Assembly: GCA_033065855.1 (NCBI GenBank)
Contig: JAVXUO010002985.1
Coordinates: forward strand, 62,001 to 126,000
DNA length: 64,000 nucleotides
Source of the DNA: Escallonia rubra
Lineage: Eukaryota > Streptophyta > Magnoliopsida > Escalloniales > Escalloniaceae
Direction of reading: 5' to 3'
Shown here in pieces: positions 9,682-20,852 of the stretch. Each line of letters opens with the position of its first letter. Position 1 is the stretch's first letter. The position numbers and the translations under genes were made by a program. The notes below the pieces were generated by a model that was given only the letters and a program-made list of their open reading frames with translations, was not told the DNA's origin and searched no databases.

Positions 9682-11940
9682 TCACATAGGTGAAGACATG
9701 CCAAGTTCTCTTCTAAGAGCGGAAAACCTCTTCGAATCTAGAGGTTTAGTGAAGATGTCCGCTAATTGGTGATTTGTGTCCACGAAATCTAGAACAATAT
9801 CACCTTTTTGCACATGATCACGGATAAAATGGTGTTTGATTTCTATGTGCTTTGTGCGTGAATGTTGGATAGGATTTTTGGTCAAATCAATGGCACTAGT
9901 ATTATCACATAATATAGGTATGTGATCATACTTGAGTCCAAAATCCAAAAGGGTTTGTTTCATCCAAAGAATTTGTGCACAACAAGCACCAACCGCCATA
10001 TATTCGGCTTCGGTGGTAGAGAGTGCAACCGAATTTTGCTTTTTGGAACTCCAAGAAACAAGAGAGTGACCTAGGAATTGGCAACCTCCACTAGTGCTTT
10101 TCCGCTCGGTTTTGCAACCGGCATAGTCGGCGTCGGAGTAACCAATTAGGTCAAAAAATGAAGTGTTTCTAGGAAACCATAACCCTAAATCGTGAGTGCC
10201 CTTAAGATATCTAAGGATTCTCTTGACGGCAATCAAATGAGATTCCTTAGGACAAGCTTGAAATCTAGCACATAAACAAACACTAAACATTATATCGGGT
10301 CTACTTGCGGTAAGGTAAAGGAGTGATCCGATCATACCTCGATAGCGCTTAATATCAACATCCTTACCCTTTTCATCTTTATCAAGCTTTAATGAAGAGC
10401 TCATTGGAGTGTCAAAAGCATTTGATGCTTCCATGTCAAATCTCTTGAGTAGCTCTTTGGTGTATTTGGCTTGGTTGATAAAGATTCCATCCTTGCTTTG
10501 TTTGATTTGCAATCCAAGGAAGAAGGTGAGTTCTCCCATCATGCTCATTTCAAACTCCTTACTCATACAAGAAGCAAACTCTTCGCACAAGGATCCATTA
10601 GTAGCACCAAATATAATATCATCAACATAAATTTGCACCAACAATAAGTCATTGCCCTTAGATTTTATAAAAAGAGTGGTGTCAAGTTTTCCTCTTGAAA
10701 AACCATTTTCTAAAAGAAAATTACTTAGCCTTTCATACCAAGCTCTAGGAGCTTGTTTTAAACCATAAAGAGCTTTGCTAAGACGGAAAACATGGTTTGG
10801 AAATTTTTCATTTTCAAAGCCGGGAGGTTGAGCCACATAGACCTCCTCCGAAATAAAACCATTTAGAAAGGCACTCTTGACATCCATTTGAAAGAGTTTA
10901 AAATCTCTATAGCAAGCAAAAGCTAATAGCATTCTAATAGACTCAAGTCTAGCTACCGGTGCATAAGTTTCATCAAAATCAATTCCTTCCTCTTGGTTAT
11001 AACCTTGGGCCACTAATCTAGCCTTGTTTCTAACCACGACTCCGGATTCATCAAGTTTGTTTCTATAAATCCATTTTGTGCCTATAATCCTAAAGTTTTG
11101 AGGTTTAGGCACAAGGGTCCAAACTTGATTTCTTTCAAATTGAACTAGCTCTTCTTGCATAGCAAGCATCCAAGATTCATGATGTAGAGCTTCGGAGAAT
11201 TTCTTCGGTTCAATTTGGGAAAGAAACGCTATATTAACATGTTGAAGAGAGCGTCGAGTTCTTACCCCACTCGAAGGATTACCTAAGATTTGATCGCTTG
11301 GATGATCCTTTTTGTAAGTCCAATCTTTTGGTAATTCTTGAGAGTTGTCCAAGTTTGAAGCATCATTGATTGCTTCCTCATTTTCCTCTTGAGACCTTGA
11401 TGGTTGCTCCCCTAGATCAATTTCTTTGGGGTTGCCTTGTAGTGTATCACTTATATCCAAAGTTCTCAAGTCATTGTCCATGTCATCTACATTAACAATG
11501 TTAGTCCTCCGAAGAAAAGGATTAGTCTCATCAAAAGTAACATTAATGGATTCTTCAACAACCAAAGTACTTTTATTATAAACTCTATAAGCCATACTAT
11601 TATTAGAGTAACCAAGAAAAATACCCTCAAAGGTTTTGGAATCAAATTTGCTAAGGTGATCCTTGGTATTTAAAACAAAACATTTGCAACCAAAGACTCT
11701 AAAAAAGCTCACCTTAGGTTTCTTATCATTAAAAAGCTCATAAGGGGTTTTTAACAAAATTTTTCGCAAGATAACTCTATTAAGAACAAAGCAAGCACAA
11801 TTGACCGCCTCCGCCCAAAAGTATTTAGGTAAACCATATTCGTTAAGCATTGTTCTTGCCGCTTCTTGCAAAGACCTATTCTTTCTTTCGGCAACACCAT
11901 TTTGTTGAGGAGTTCTAGGAGCCGAAAATTATGTGATATC
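9682..11940 (-). CDS. pol: Copia integrase C-terminal part, reverse transcriptase and RNase H
   Basis: After the frame break the integrase continues (AERKNR carries the catalytic Glu). The Copia reverse transcriptase follows: ARLESIRMLLAFA, then MDVKSAFLNG and the catalytic YVDDIIFGAT. RNase H follows with DADYAGC, STTEAEYMA and CDNTSAIDL, and the frame ends near ADIFTKPLDSKRF. The frame is open without interruption for 729 codons from the first Met. The enzyme copies element RNA into DNA inside cytoplasmic particles. About 570 bp of non-coding sequence separates the stop from the 3' LTR, and no envelope-like frame is seen there. Confidence 0.95.
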
Positions 11941-12797
11941 CCAAAGTCATCACACAAGGCTCCTATTTTTGAATTTTCAAATTCTCTACCATGATCACTC
12001 CGAATGTTTGTAATCAAATAACCTTTTTGATTTTGAACACGTTTTGCAAATGAAGTGAACACATTTAGAGATTCATCTTTGGTAGCCAAAAAGAAAGTCC
12101 AAGTATAGCGAGAAAAGTCATCAACAATAACAAAACAATATGATTTACCACCAAGACTCGTAGTTGGGATTGGTCCAAACAAATCCATATGAAGTAATTG
12201 CAAGGGTCTAGAAGTAGATACCATTTTCTTCGGTTTGTGAGAGACCTTCTTTTGCTTACCCATTTGACAAGCATCACATACTTTATCTTTCTCAAACTTG
12301 ATCTTCGGGAGACCCCTCACAAGTTCTTTGCTTGAAATATCCTTCAAGTGCTCCATGTGCATGTGACCAAGTCTTCGATGCCAAAGCCAAGATGTTTCAC
12401 TAATAGCACTAAGACACTTGACATCTTGGTTAGCTAAATCATTTAATTGAATGGAGTAAACATTATTATCTCTACTACCAACCAAAATAGTTTCATTGTT
12501 CTTCAAGGATAGTATAGTGCATTGAGAAGCCTCAAAGATAACTTTAAAACCTTTATCACTAAATTGACTAATACTAAGCAAGTTATGCTTCAATCCTTCA
12601 ACATATAACACATTCTCAATTGAATGTGGTTCCTTACCAATAGTTCCTTTACCTTTGATTCTTCCTTGAGAATTGTCACCAAAGGTCACATTTCCTCCTT
12701 CCTTAAGATCAATCGATGAGAAAAGAGATATGTTGCCGGTCATATGTCTTGAGCATCCACTATCAAGAATCCACTTCTTGCTACTAGATTTTGCTTT
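11940..12797 (-). pseudogene. pol: Copia protease and integrase N-terminal part (frame broken)
   Basis: The frame opens just after a TAG at the GAG/Pol junction and carries the aspartic protease motif DSGC (within WILDSGCSRHMTG). It continues with the pre-integrase HHCC zinc domain (WHRRLGHMHMEHL and CDACQMG) and the first two acidic residues of the integrase core (LLHMDLFGP and RSDHGREFEN). At about 11935-11940, in a short run of A (T on the coding strand), the frame shifts; protein similarity continues in the next frame. This separates the third integrase catalytic residue from the first two, so the integrase should not be made intact unless the shift is an assembly error. Confidence 0.88.
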
Positions 12798-12819
12798 GAG
12801 ACATACCTATAAACACAAA

Positions 12820-14583
12820 TCAAGTAATGACTTTTGGTACCCAAATTTTCTTGGGTCCTTGGGTGTTAGTCTTGCATTTGTATTCTTGACCTTTCACAAT
12901 CCACATTTTCTTTCTACCTCTAACAAAAACAATTCTACAAGGACAATGATTAGTCGTATGCCCTTTCTTGTTGCACCAACCACAATGTGTAAAAGGTGTG
13001 CAATAGTTCTTTGGTCGTTTTGTAAGAATATTCAACCTAGCTTGTTGTTGCAAAACTTTAGGAGGCATGGCCATGGGATCTAATCCAAGACCGCCTTTGT
13101 TTAGGCCAATTCTTTGGCGTCCGAGCATGACATCCAAATTGTTTTGACCATCAACAAATTTTTCAAGACATTTTCTTAAATCACAAATCTCAACTTGTAA
13201 ATCTTCATTTTGTTTTTCTAAAGCCAAAATTTTGGAAGAGATTTGTTTTGAGCTAGGAGTGTTAACAAGTAAATCAACCAAATTGTTATTCACATGCTCT
13301 ACATATAAATGGCTAGACATGCATTCATTCTTGGCATGCAACTTATCATTTTCCATTATCAACTTCTCAATTTGCTTATTAGCTTCAAGAAATTTCTTAG
13401 ATAAAATAATATTTTTCTTGAAAATTTTCTTGGATTCCTCATATAAGCTATCATAAGCATCTTCAAAACTTTCATTCTCACTATCACTACCGGAAGAAGA
13501 GCTTACCTCATCATTTGCCATGAAGCACACATTTGCTTGATCATTCTCTTCATCACTTGAATCAAAGTCACTCCATGTTGAAGTGTGTTCGGCATTCATT
13601 GCTCTTTCCTTCTCCTTGTTCTCTTTCTTAGAGAATTGTCTTCTTTTAGCTTTTTCCCATACATCTCTTCTTTCCTTCTTCTCCTTGTTGTAGATTGGAC
13701 AATCCATCTTCATGTGTCCCGGCTTGTGGCATTTGTAGCAAAGCCTCTCTTCGTTGCTAGCATTTTGTTGCCTTCTCCCATCATTTCTTCTAAATCTTAA
13801 GAACTTCTTGAAGTTCTTTGCAACCAATGCCATATCCTCTTCATTAAATTCATCATCATCACTTGACTCAAGGTTTGAGGATGAAGCTTTAAGAGCGATT
13901 GATGTAGGCTTCTTCTTGACGTCCTCTTGATCAAAGGTCTTGAGTTGCATTTCGTACGTCATGAGTGAGCACATCAATTCATCAAGAGGAAAGATGTTGA
14001 GATTCTTTGATTCTTGGATGGCGGTGATCTTTGCATCCCAAGCTCTTGGTAAGGACCTAATCACTTTTCTCACTAGATCACCATTAGTGAATTCCTTACC
14101 CAATTGCTTCAAAGGGTTCACAATGTTAGTAAAACGAGTATTCATATCCGTTATAGATTCATTTTGAAGCATATGGAATAACTCATAATCTCTAAACAAT
14201 AAATTCATCTTGGAGTCTCTAAGAAGAGAAGTCCCTTCATGAGTGACTTGAAGAGTATCCCAAATACTCTTAGCGGAATTACACATAATGACTCTATTGA
14301 GTTCATTTGTGTCTAAAGCACATACAAGACAATTTTTTGCTCTAGCATTCATGCAAAACATCTTCTTGTCATGATCACTATACTCCGATTTTGATTTAGG
14401 TTCTTCAACCTTGTCAACCACTTTTATCGGAACGAATGGGCCATCTTCAACAATATCCCACATCTCATAGTCTTGAGATTCTAAGTAGATTTTCATCTTA
14501 ACTTTCCACACACTATAGTTGGTCCCATTAAACAATGGAGGCCTAGTGGTAGAACTACCCTCCATACCCCCAACATAAGCCAT
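12820..14583 (-). CDS. gag: Copia GAG polyprotein
   Basis: A 587-residue open frame beginning MAYVGGMEGSSTTRPPLFNG. Residues about 10-220 form the UBN2-type capsid domain (FNGTNYSVWKVKMKIYL). A CCHC zinc knuckle, CYKCHKPGHMKMDC, lies near residue 283. A lysine-rich stretch and an acidic serine-rich segment (TWSDFDSSDEEND) follow, then a coiled-coil-like region, then a second Cys/His cluster, CGWCNKKGHTTNHC. The protein should assemble the virus-like particle and package element RNA. It ends in TGA at 12820-12822, a few codons before the protease begins in another frame. The start is the first ATG after the primer-binding site, 40 bp downstream. Confidence 0.93.
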   Translation of the reverse strand: MAYVGGMEGSSTTRPPLFNGTNYSVWKVKMKIYLESQDYEMWDIVEDGPFVPIKVVDKVEEPKSKSEYSDHDKKMFCMNARAKNCLVCALDTNELNRVIMCNSAKSIWDTLQVTHEGTSLLRDSKMNLLFRDYELFHMLQNESITDMNTRFTNIVNPLKQLGKEFTNGDLVRKVIRSLPRAWDAKITAIQESKNLNIFPLDELMCSLMTYEMQLKTFDQEDVKKKPTSIALKASSSNLESSDDDEFNEEDMALVAKNFKKFLRFRRNDGRRQQNASNEERLCYKCHKPGHMKMDCPIYNKEKKERRDVWEKAKRRQFSKKENKEKERAMNAEHTSTWSDFDSSDEENDQANVCFMANDEVSSSSGSDSENESFEDAYDSLYEESKKIFKKNIILSKKFLEANKQIEKLIMENDKLHAKNECMSSHLYVEHVNNNLVDLLVNTPSSKQISSKILALEKQNEDLQVEICDLRKCLEKFVDGQNNLDVMLGRQRIGLNKGGLGLDPMAMPPKVLQQQARLNILTKRPKNYCTPFTHCGWCNKKGHTTNHCPCRIVFVRGRKKMWIVKGQEYKCKTNTQGPKKIWVPKVIT

Positions 14584-14622
14584 GATCGATTAACTCTCTT
14601 GGCGTTACCCAATATAACAAGA

Positions 14623-14640
14623 GCCGAGGCTCTGATACCA
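14623..14640 (-). promoter_or_regulatory. Copia primer-binding site, initiator tRNA-Met type
   Basis: Two bases inside the 5' LTR the minus strand reads TGGTATCAGAGCCTCGGC. The first 12 bases are the usual complement of the 3' end of initiator tRNA-Met used by plant Copia elements. Confidence 0.9.
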
Positions 14641-14642
14641 CT

Positions 14643-15921
14643 TGAAACCAAAAAAAATAACCCTAGAGGGGGGGTGAATAGGGTTTTAAGACTACTTTAA
14701 AATATAACAACCAACAAACCTTAATCTCAAAAACTCAAGTAAACAAACAATCAATCTCAACACAATATGTAAAACAATAATGTAAAGAGAGAAGGGTTTA
14801 GAGATACTTGACAATGAGAATTAAATGGTTCGGCTTGATATACCCACAAGCCTACGTCCACCCCTTCAAGGAAGTCCCTTGAAAGGCCCTAGAATCCACT
14901 AGTATGATCTTCCTTACGGGTCAAGATCGAACCTCTTACAATCCCTTGATGCTATACCCACATCAAGAACAAGCTTTGACAAACCCAAAGCTCCAAAGCT
15001 TGACAACCCCAAGCTTTGATACAAGAACCTTTCAATGAAGAAATGAGTACAAGATTTCACTCTTAAGAAGTAGATGAGTACAAGTTGAAGTACTAGAACA
15101 AGAGAGATGAGTGTATGATGACTTATGAAAGTGTATCTCTCTCTAATGTAAGCTCACAATAAATGCTCTCTTGAAAAGGATGAGAAATCAATGAAAACAA
15201 GAGAGATTTGAACAATTGCTTTGATCTTTGAGAATATGAAAGATAGGAGAGCTTTGAATGCAATTGATGAATGAAAACAATGCCCAAAAAGAGTATTTAT
15301 AGAGCTGGGAATAAATATGACCGTTTGGGGTTAGGTAGGGCATTAAATGCGCCAAACGGTAAATGCAGTCGACTGCAATGCCCATTGCAGTCGACTGTAA
15401 CCCAAAAAGTAGCCGTTGGAATTTCAAAATTCCAACTTGCAGTCGACTGCAATGCAATGCAGTCGACTGTAATGGCCTACTGGAAGTATTGCAGTCGACT
15501 GCATTCAATGCAGTCGACTGTAATACCCTACTGCCCAACATGCAGTCGACTGCATCCCAATGCAGTCGACTGCATCCCTGAAAATGCAGTTTCCTGTTTT
15601 TAAAGCATGAAAAACTTTTTATGTATGCAAGGGAAACCTATGGGCAAGTTCTAGGTATACAGTCATCGTAACGATCATCTCTCTATGTCTAGTTTACAAA
15701 GATGGAAATAAAAGCATGAAAACTTCAATCGTCGAATTTCCTCTTTGATGCGTTCCGTTGAGAGTCTTTGATCGTGTTGCTCGTCTAATAAACCGTTTGC
15801 ATGAGTATGAGATTGTTCCTATTGCTTCATCAACTCAATGCATGTTAGACAGCATAATCATCAATGTTAGTTATCATCAAAATCAAATATAATCCTAGGT
15901 TAAATAACCGTAGGGTTAACA
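14643..15921 (-). repeat. Copia 5' LTR (1279 bp)
   Basis: The near-identical partner of 7836-9113. Being the 5' LTR it should carry the active promoter; the TATA box is at 15294-15301 (minus) and the palindrome cluster is upstream of it. Confidence 0.95.
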
Positions 15922-17411
15922 TATACTATCTATAAAAATATGAATGGTATAAATCATATCTAGACGATTATGTCTTTTATTAATTATGCCAATAACAATC
16001 ATACCTTCCATTTATGACTCATTTTAAATTTTAGTTAAAATTAAATGAGCATTGAATAATGAAAAGTCTCATGAAAAAGAAAAACAAAACAAAGAAATCT
16101 CTTTATTACTCCTTTTCTAATTTGGTTGAAATAAAATATATGCTCTCTAAATATTGTGTAATGAGATATGTGATATATTTTATTTTTCTTGCATTTTTAG
16201 GTTAGTAAAGAATTAAATAATTGTAAAACTAAAAAACAAAACAAAAAAACTGAAATACGTGAAAATTATTTAAGAAACAAAAAATTATTGAAAAACAAAA
16301 ACAGAAAGAAAATCAAGGTTAATATGCATCCAAAATGGTAAAAAAGAAACAAGGCTTATACATTATGCAAATTAATAACAAATTTATACATAAATTGTAC
16401 TGCTCTTTAAAACGAAATTACTGACTATTGAGAACAAAGAAGAACCATGGTACTAAGTATGCAAAAGATGCTGCAAGAAAGTCACAATAACAGAAAAGGA
16501 TGGGCTTGTAAGGATGAGAAACGTGACTTTCCAATATCTTATGAATCAAGGTAAACTAAGAAGATTAAGAATATTTGTTTATTTTAACATAAATATTGTT
16601 GATTCAATGATATATACTATATATAAAACTATGAATCTTGTAAATCATTTTATTCTATTTTTGCCCTTCGATCACCCCAATAACAATCTCATCATTTCAT
16701 AAATGCTATTATTATTCTATCCTTTCATAAATACTATTATTAATTACTAAATTTGTAATCATTTCCGATTTTGCCCTCCGTTAGTTATTCCAATGACAAC
16801 TCTACCCTTCTCTAATTAGTTTTTTTGTAATGCATTTAATGTACATTAGGTCATAAATTTAATCTAAACCTACATTTACATATTGGGAAACAAAATACGT
16901 GGTGCGAAAAATATATTTATGTGTGTGTGTGTGTGTCTATATCTATATTTATACCATCCTATAAAAGTATGAATGTTGTAAATCATTTTTTGGACGATTA
17001 TGTCATATGTTGATTACGTCAATTGCATTCTTATTATGTCTTCTTTATTACTCCCCTTTAAATTTTGATGAAATTAAAAGAATATTGGGTAATAAATATA
17101 CTCTATTTATTGAAAAATGAAAAGTGTGATGAGAAAGAAAAACCGAAGAAAGAAATTCTTTTCTCTTTTTAATTTGATTAAAACGAAATAAATATTAGAT
17201 ATTGAACTGGTTAATGAGAATTGTGAATTTTTTTTTACTGCATTTTTAAGTTAGCAAACAAATAACCAACTGAAAAATTGGAAAATAAAAACGAAAACTG
17301 AAGTACGTGAAAAATCAATTAAGAACAAAAAATTGTTGGAAAAACTAAAATAGAAAAAAAAACAAAAAAAAGGGTTAAACACGCCTCAGAAAAAGGCTTA
17401 AACATTGTGCT
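15922..17411 (+). repeat. Diverged 450-bp direct repeats in the Helitron body
   Basis: The segments 15922-16377 and 16963-17411 align along their length. Both start ATAC..TC..TATAAAA.TATGAATG..GTAAATC, pass through GACGATTATGTC, GAAGTACGTGAAAA-like and AACAAAAAATT-TTG-like stretches, and finish near AAAGGCTTA..CATT. A third partial match to the start of the unit is at about 16610-16700. The 5' Helitron end appears to have been duplicated, or several related elements have been inserted one in another. Confidence 0.65.
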
Positions 17412-18438
17412 AATTTGAACTGAACATATGTTCGGTTATTGCAGTTGAAGACCGGGTGTTTTGCATTTCTTATTGATAAAATGCAAAACACCTGGTCTTG
17501 AAAATTATAAATCTTAATCATAAACGAATTTAACAGATCACAAAAACAAAGATGTAGTTTCATTCTTTTAATTTCTCCATTTACTTTTATTTTCAGCAGT
17601 AATATCAAATATTTTTTCAAACCAGAAGCTTACAAAGAATATTTCTAAGCATTGAATTGATTATGATTGCAAACATTAAATATATATTTCTTCTAAAACA
17701 AGCCATAAAAGAAATAAGAATATAATTGAATTACATTACTTTGATCCCTAAAAAAATAATAATATCACATCAAACATTACTCTCGACGCACGTGCTTTAT
17801 TCTAGTCTTTTAAAAAGAACGGATAGACATTTGTTTATAAAATTTTCACTGTTTTTTTCTAATAAATATCCTATGATAGTTTATTATAGTGCCTTTAAAT
17901 ACTCTGAAAAGCTTAAAGTTGCCCGTTAATCCATGTCCCTCGGCTAAATTAATTAGGCCCGTCTATTTTTTGTAAGAAAACATCATCCATCAAGATCAGC
18001 ACCATCGCCTCCACCAAACCCAGCACCACCGCCTCCACTAAACCAGTTAAAACAACCACCATATTCTCGTATTGCTTCGATTCGGTTGTAGTAAACTGTC
18101 GAATCAAGTCAGGCGTGTGGGAATTGAGTGTTGAAGGTGGTGTTATAGTGATTTAGATGGCTGCTGTGGGTGTTGATTGGTGATACATGGCGGTGGTGCG
18201 GTGGTTAAGGCGCTTTTGAGATGGCTTTGTGGTGGCTGTATAGGTCTTGGTCGGACATAGGAGATTAGTGGTGGCTATAGTGGCAGGGCATGGTTCTTCG
18301 CGGTGGCATGGCGGTGAGGCATAGTTCGTTGTCGTGGCAGGGTAGTTGGACGAGGTTCTTCATGGTGGCACGGCGATAGGTCATGGTTCATTATGGTGGT
18401 GGTTGTTGATGTCCATGGTGGTGGTGGTACGAAGAGGG

Positions 18439-18440
<2 letters not shown>

Positions 18441-18469
<29 letters not shown>
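18441..18469. repeat. (AG)n microsatellite
   Basis: An uninterrupted AG run of about 14 units, next to a GGT-rich tract. Confidence 0.95.
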
Positions 18470-18471
<2 letters not shown>

Positions 18472-20734
18472 CTATCAAAGAGCGAGACATTGATAATGTG
18501 ATGATATTAGGCAGAAAAAAAAAAGTTAGGCAGAAAATGTTTTTTCTTGGCTTTATATTGACAAAGATCAAGTACTGTTATTTTGATTAAATTACTTCAA
18601 AACAAAATACGGTAAACGAACAACAACAAAAAAGATTCACTTTGCCATCGCTACAAGTATGCGAACTAAAACTTGTAACAGAATAACCCCTTAATTAGTT
18701 ATTTTGCCGAGGCCATATTCTTTTTAATGCATTATTCTTGGTTGTCGAAAATAAATTTCCTTCAAAATCAAAACATAAAAACTTTTTACAAAGATTGTGG
18801 AAGCCTAAAGACATTCATGTAAGAAATAACATAGCAGACTTTTTTAAAAGTACTAGCTTTTGGACACACAACACTTGTGCAGGTAAAATTAATTAAGTAT
18901 GCACAATACGTTTTTCACAAAATTTGTTAGATATGATTTGATCGTCCAATAAAAAGTCAATAATTGTTTATACCAAAGTTAGGATAATTTGATTTACCAT
19001 GAATATTGGGTCGATCGTGCAGAGAAGAGAAGCGCATGTAGTCACTATTTTTTAGCAAGCCATTGACAATCTCACATCCATTCTTTTTCCTCCCATTTTT
19101 TCCCTTTTCTCGTGTTTCTTTTTCCCAAATTCTTTTGATACCAAGAGTCGATTTTCTATGAGTGCAGTTTTGCAACACCATAATATTGCATCTAACACCA
19201 AATTCCTAAATAAATTCTCTTTATGTGTAACGTATATTTCTATTTTGTTGCACATTGCACTGTGAAATATTGCTTCTTTCTAGTTGTGATTGAAAAGATT
19301 AAAAAAATATTGGCATAAAGGACAGTTTATTGGGATGAAAAGCCAGTGATACAATTTTTCGCCACACTTTTGGTGCCAAAAGAGACACTTTAGGAGGACT
19401 CAGTAATGTAAGCGGCAGTCAATTTTAATAGCTATATCTTGCCAGAATTATTTCTATAGTCAAGAATAAAAAATCACAATACAGTCTCCACAATGACTTC
19501 TAGGTAATTTAACACGGAGAATGGGCTAGCTTTCGGTTCAAGGTTTTAGGACTTTTCGTATATGTTTTCTACCAATGACATGACATCATATTCAGGTTGC
19601 TTGACGTTTTGATACTACACTTCTTCTTTTAATAAAGAGTTAAAACATAGAAATAATAAAAAGCAAAAGAAAAATGAAGGGAAAGATCCGACATTCATTA
19701 ATTAATAAAAAAGTTATAACTCTTAAGTAATTAAAAAGACCATAATGTTGGTTGCATTTGAAAGAAAAGTGGTACAAAGCAATAAAATACAAAGACTAAT
19801 GAAAGATCTTGACCACCTCGTAAATTGGTAATTAGGTTGCTTTTAGTTTATCGACTATTATCAATTGCAAAGTGTATTTATTCTACCACTATATATGACG
19901 TTAACATTGAGTTCAAAAGTAAAAATATCTACCTTCACTTCACCACCCCAATTTGGCCTGCCTTAGGCATTTGAAAGTGGATTTAGTCAAATGTAGACTC
20001 CTTTAGTTGAGCGTTTGAGGAGGTTTGAATTGAAGGCTTGTAGGAAAATTGTAATTTTTAAGTAGGTGAACTTATTCGTGGAGGGTTGTAGTCGATTTAG
20101 AAGACACTTATTAGTCAAATCTTTGTCTTCTGATTACTATTAGATATTCTAATACTTCTAAGTAATTCTTTAGTTATGATTACAGCTATTATAATGGACG
20201 AACATAAACCTTGCATGAATTATCCATTTTTGTGACATGATTGTGTCGTGCATAGCACTGTGTTTTAGCCTTTAAATGCAAAAGAAGATAAAATAGGATA
20301 TTTACGCAAATGGTTGTTTACCTATTGGAGTAACATCTATCTATTTTTTCTTATTTTTTATTTACCTACCGTTCCATGATATTTTTCGTCATCTTCGTAA
20401 ATTTTGACTGTTTAATGGCCAAGAAGGAAAATTCTTACACCTTTTTATGCTAATTTTTTTTATACCCGAATTGGTCATTTGACCCGAATTTAATAGACCC
20501 GATTGTCAAAAGATCGAGTCTGCACACCACCTCCATCCTTTATTTTGTCACCACCCTCTACCGCCACTACAACCTTCATCTTGTGTGTGTGTGAGAGAGA
20601 GATAGAGAGATATAGAGATAAAGAGAGAAAGAGAGTGTTAAGACTCATCGTTGGGAGATCTAGGCTTTGGGTTCTCACGGCTTCAAAAATGTTGGTGATA
20701 TCAAGGTGGTGGTTCAATTCAACTGGCAACAGCT

Positions 20735-20852
20735 ATGGTTTCATCTGGTCGTGGCACTTGTGGATCATGATAGGTGGTGGCTTCATCTGGTCGTGGCAAT
20801 TGCAGATCATGATAGGTGGTGGCTTCATCTGGTCATGGCATTGGTAGATCCA
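20735..20852. repeat. 42-bp tandem repeat, nearly three copies
   Basis: The phrase TTCATCTGGTCGTGGCA...GATCATGATAGGTGGTGGC repeats with a 42-bp period, with one or two changes per copy. The third copy is cut short. Confidence 0.85.

Larger units (their letters stand above)
7836..15921 (-). mobile_element. Sirevirus-type Ty1/Copia LTR retrotransposon
   Basis: A complete element on the minus strand, 8.1 kb, flanked by the perfect 5-bp duplication TATAC (7831-7835 and 15922-15926). The LTRs start TG and end CA. The order GAG - protease - integrase - reverse transcriptase - RNase H defines Copia. Features that point to the Sirevirus lineage are a large GAG with a CCHC knuckle and an acidic serine stretch, repeated polypurine tracts before the 3' LTR, and palindromes upstream of the LTR TATA box. 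By eye the two LTRs differ by one substitution and one base of an A run, so the insertion is recent. Two reading-frame breaks (GAG/protease junction and integrase) make this copy apparently defective. Confidence 0.95.
7829..17805 (+). mobile_element. Probable Helitron, split by a Copia insertion
   Basis: The 3' side ends in CTAG (17802-17805) followed by T, preceded by GACGCACGTGC, a short GC-rich palindrome-like element of the kind that forms the terminal hairpin of Helitrons. On the left, 7829-7835 reads TCTATAC and follows an A. Across the Copia insertion this runs on as TATCTATAAAAATATG, so the uninterrupted 5' end would read TC-TATACTATCTATAAAA, typical of plant Helitron 5' ends. Insertion between A and T, with 5' TC and 3' CTAG, satisfies the Helitron rule with no target duplication. 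Without the Copia element it is about 1.9 kb and non-autonomous. Confidence 0.5.

Noticed and set aside
18275..18590. His/Pro/Leu-rich frame and its opposite-strand partner
   Set aside because: Produced by GGT repeats and an (AG)n run.
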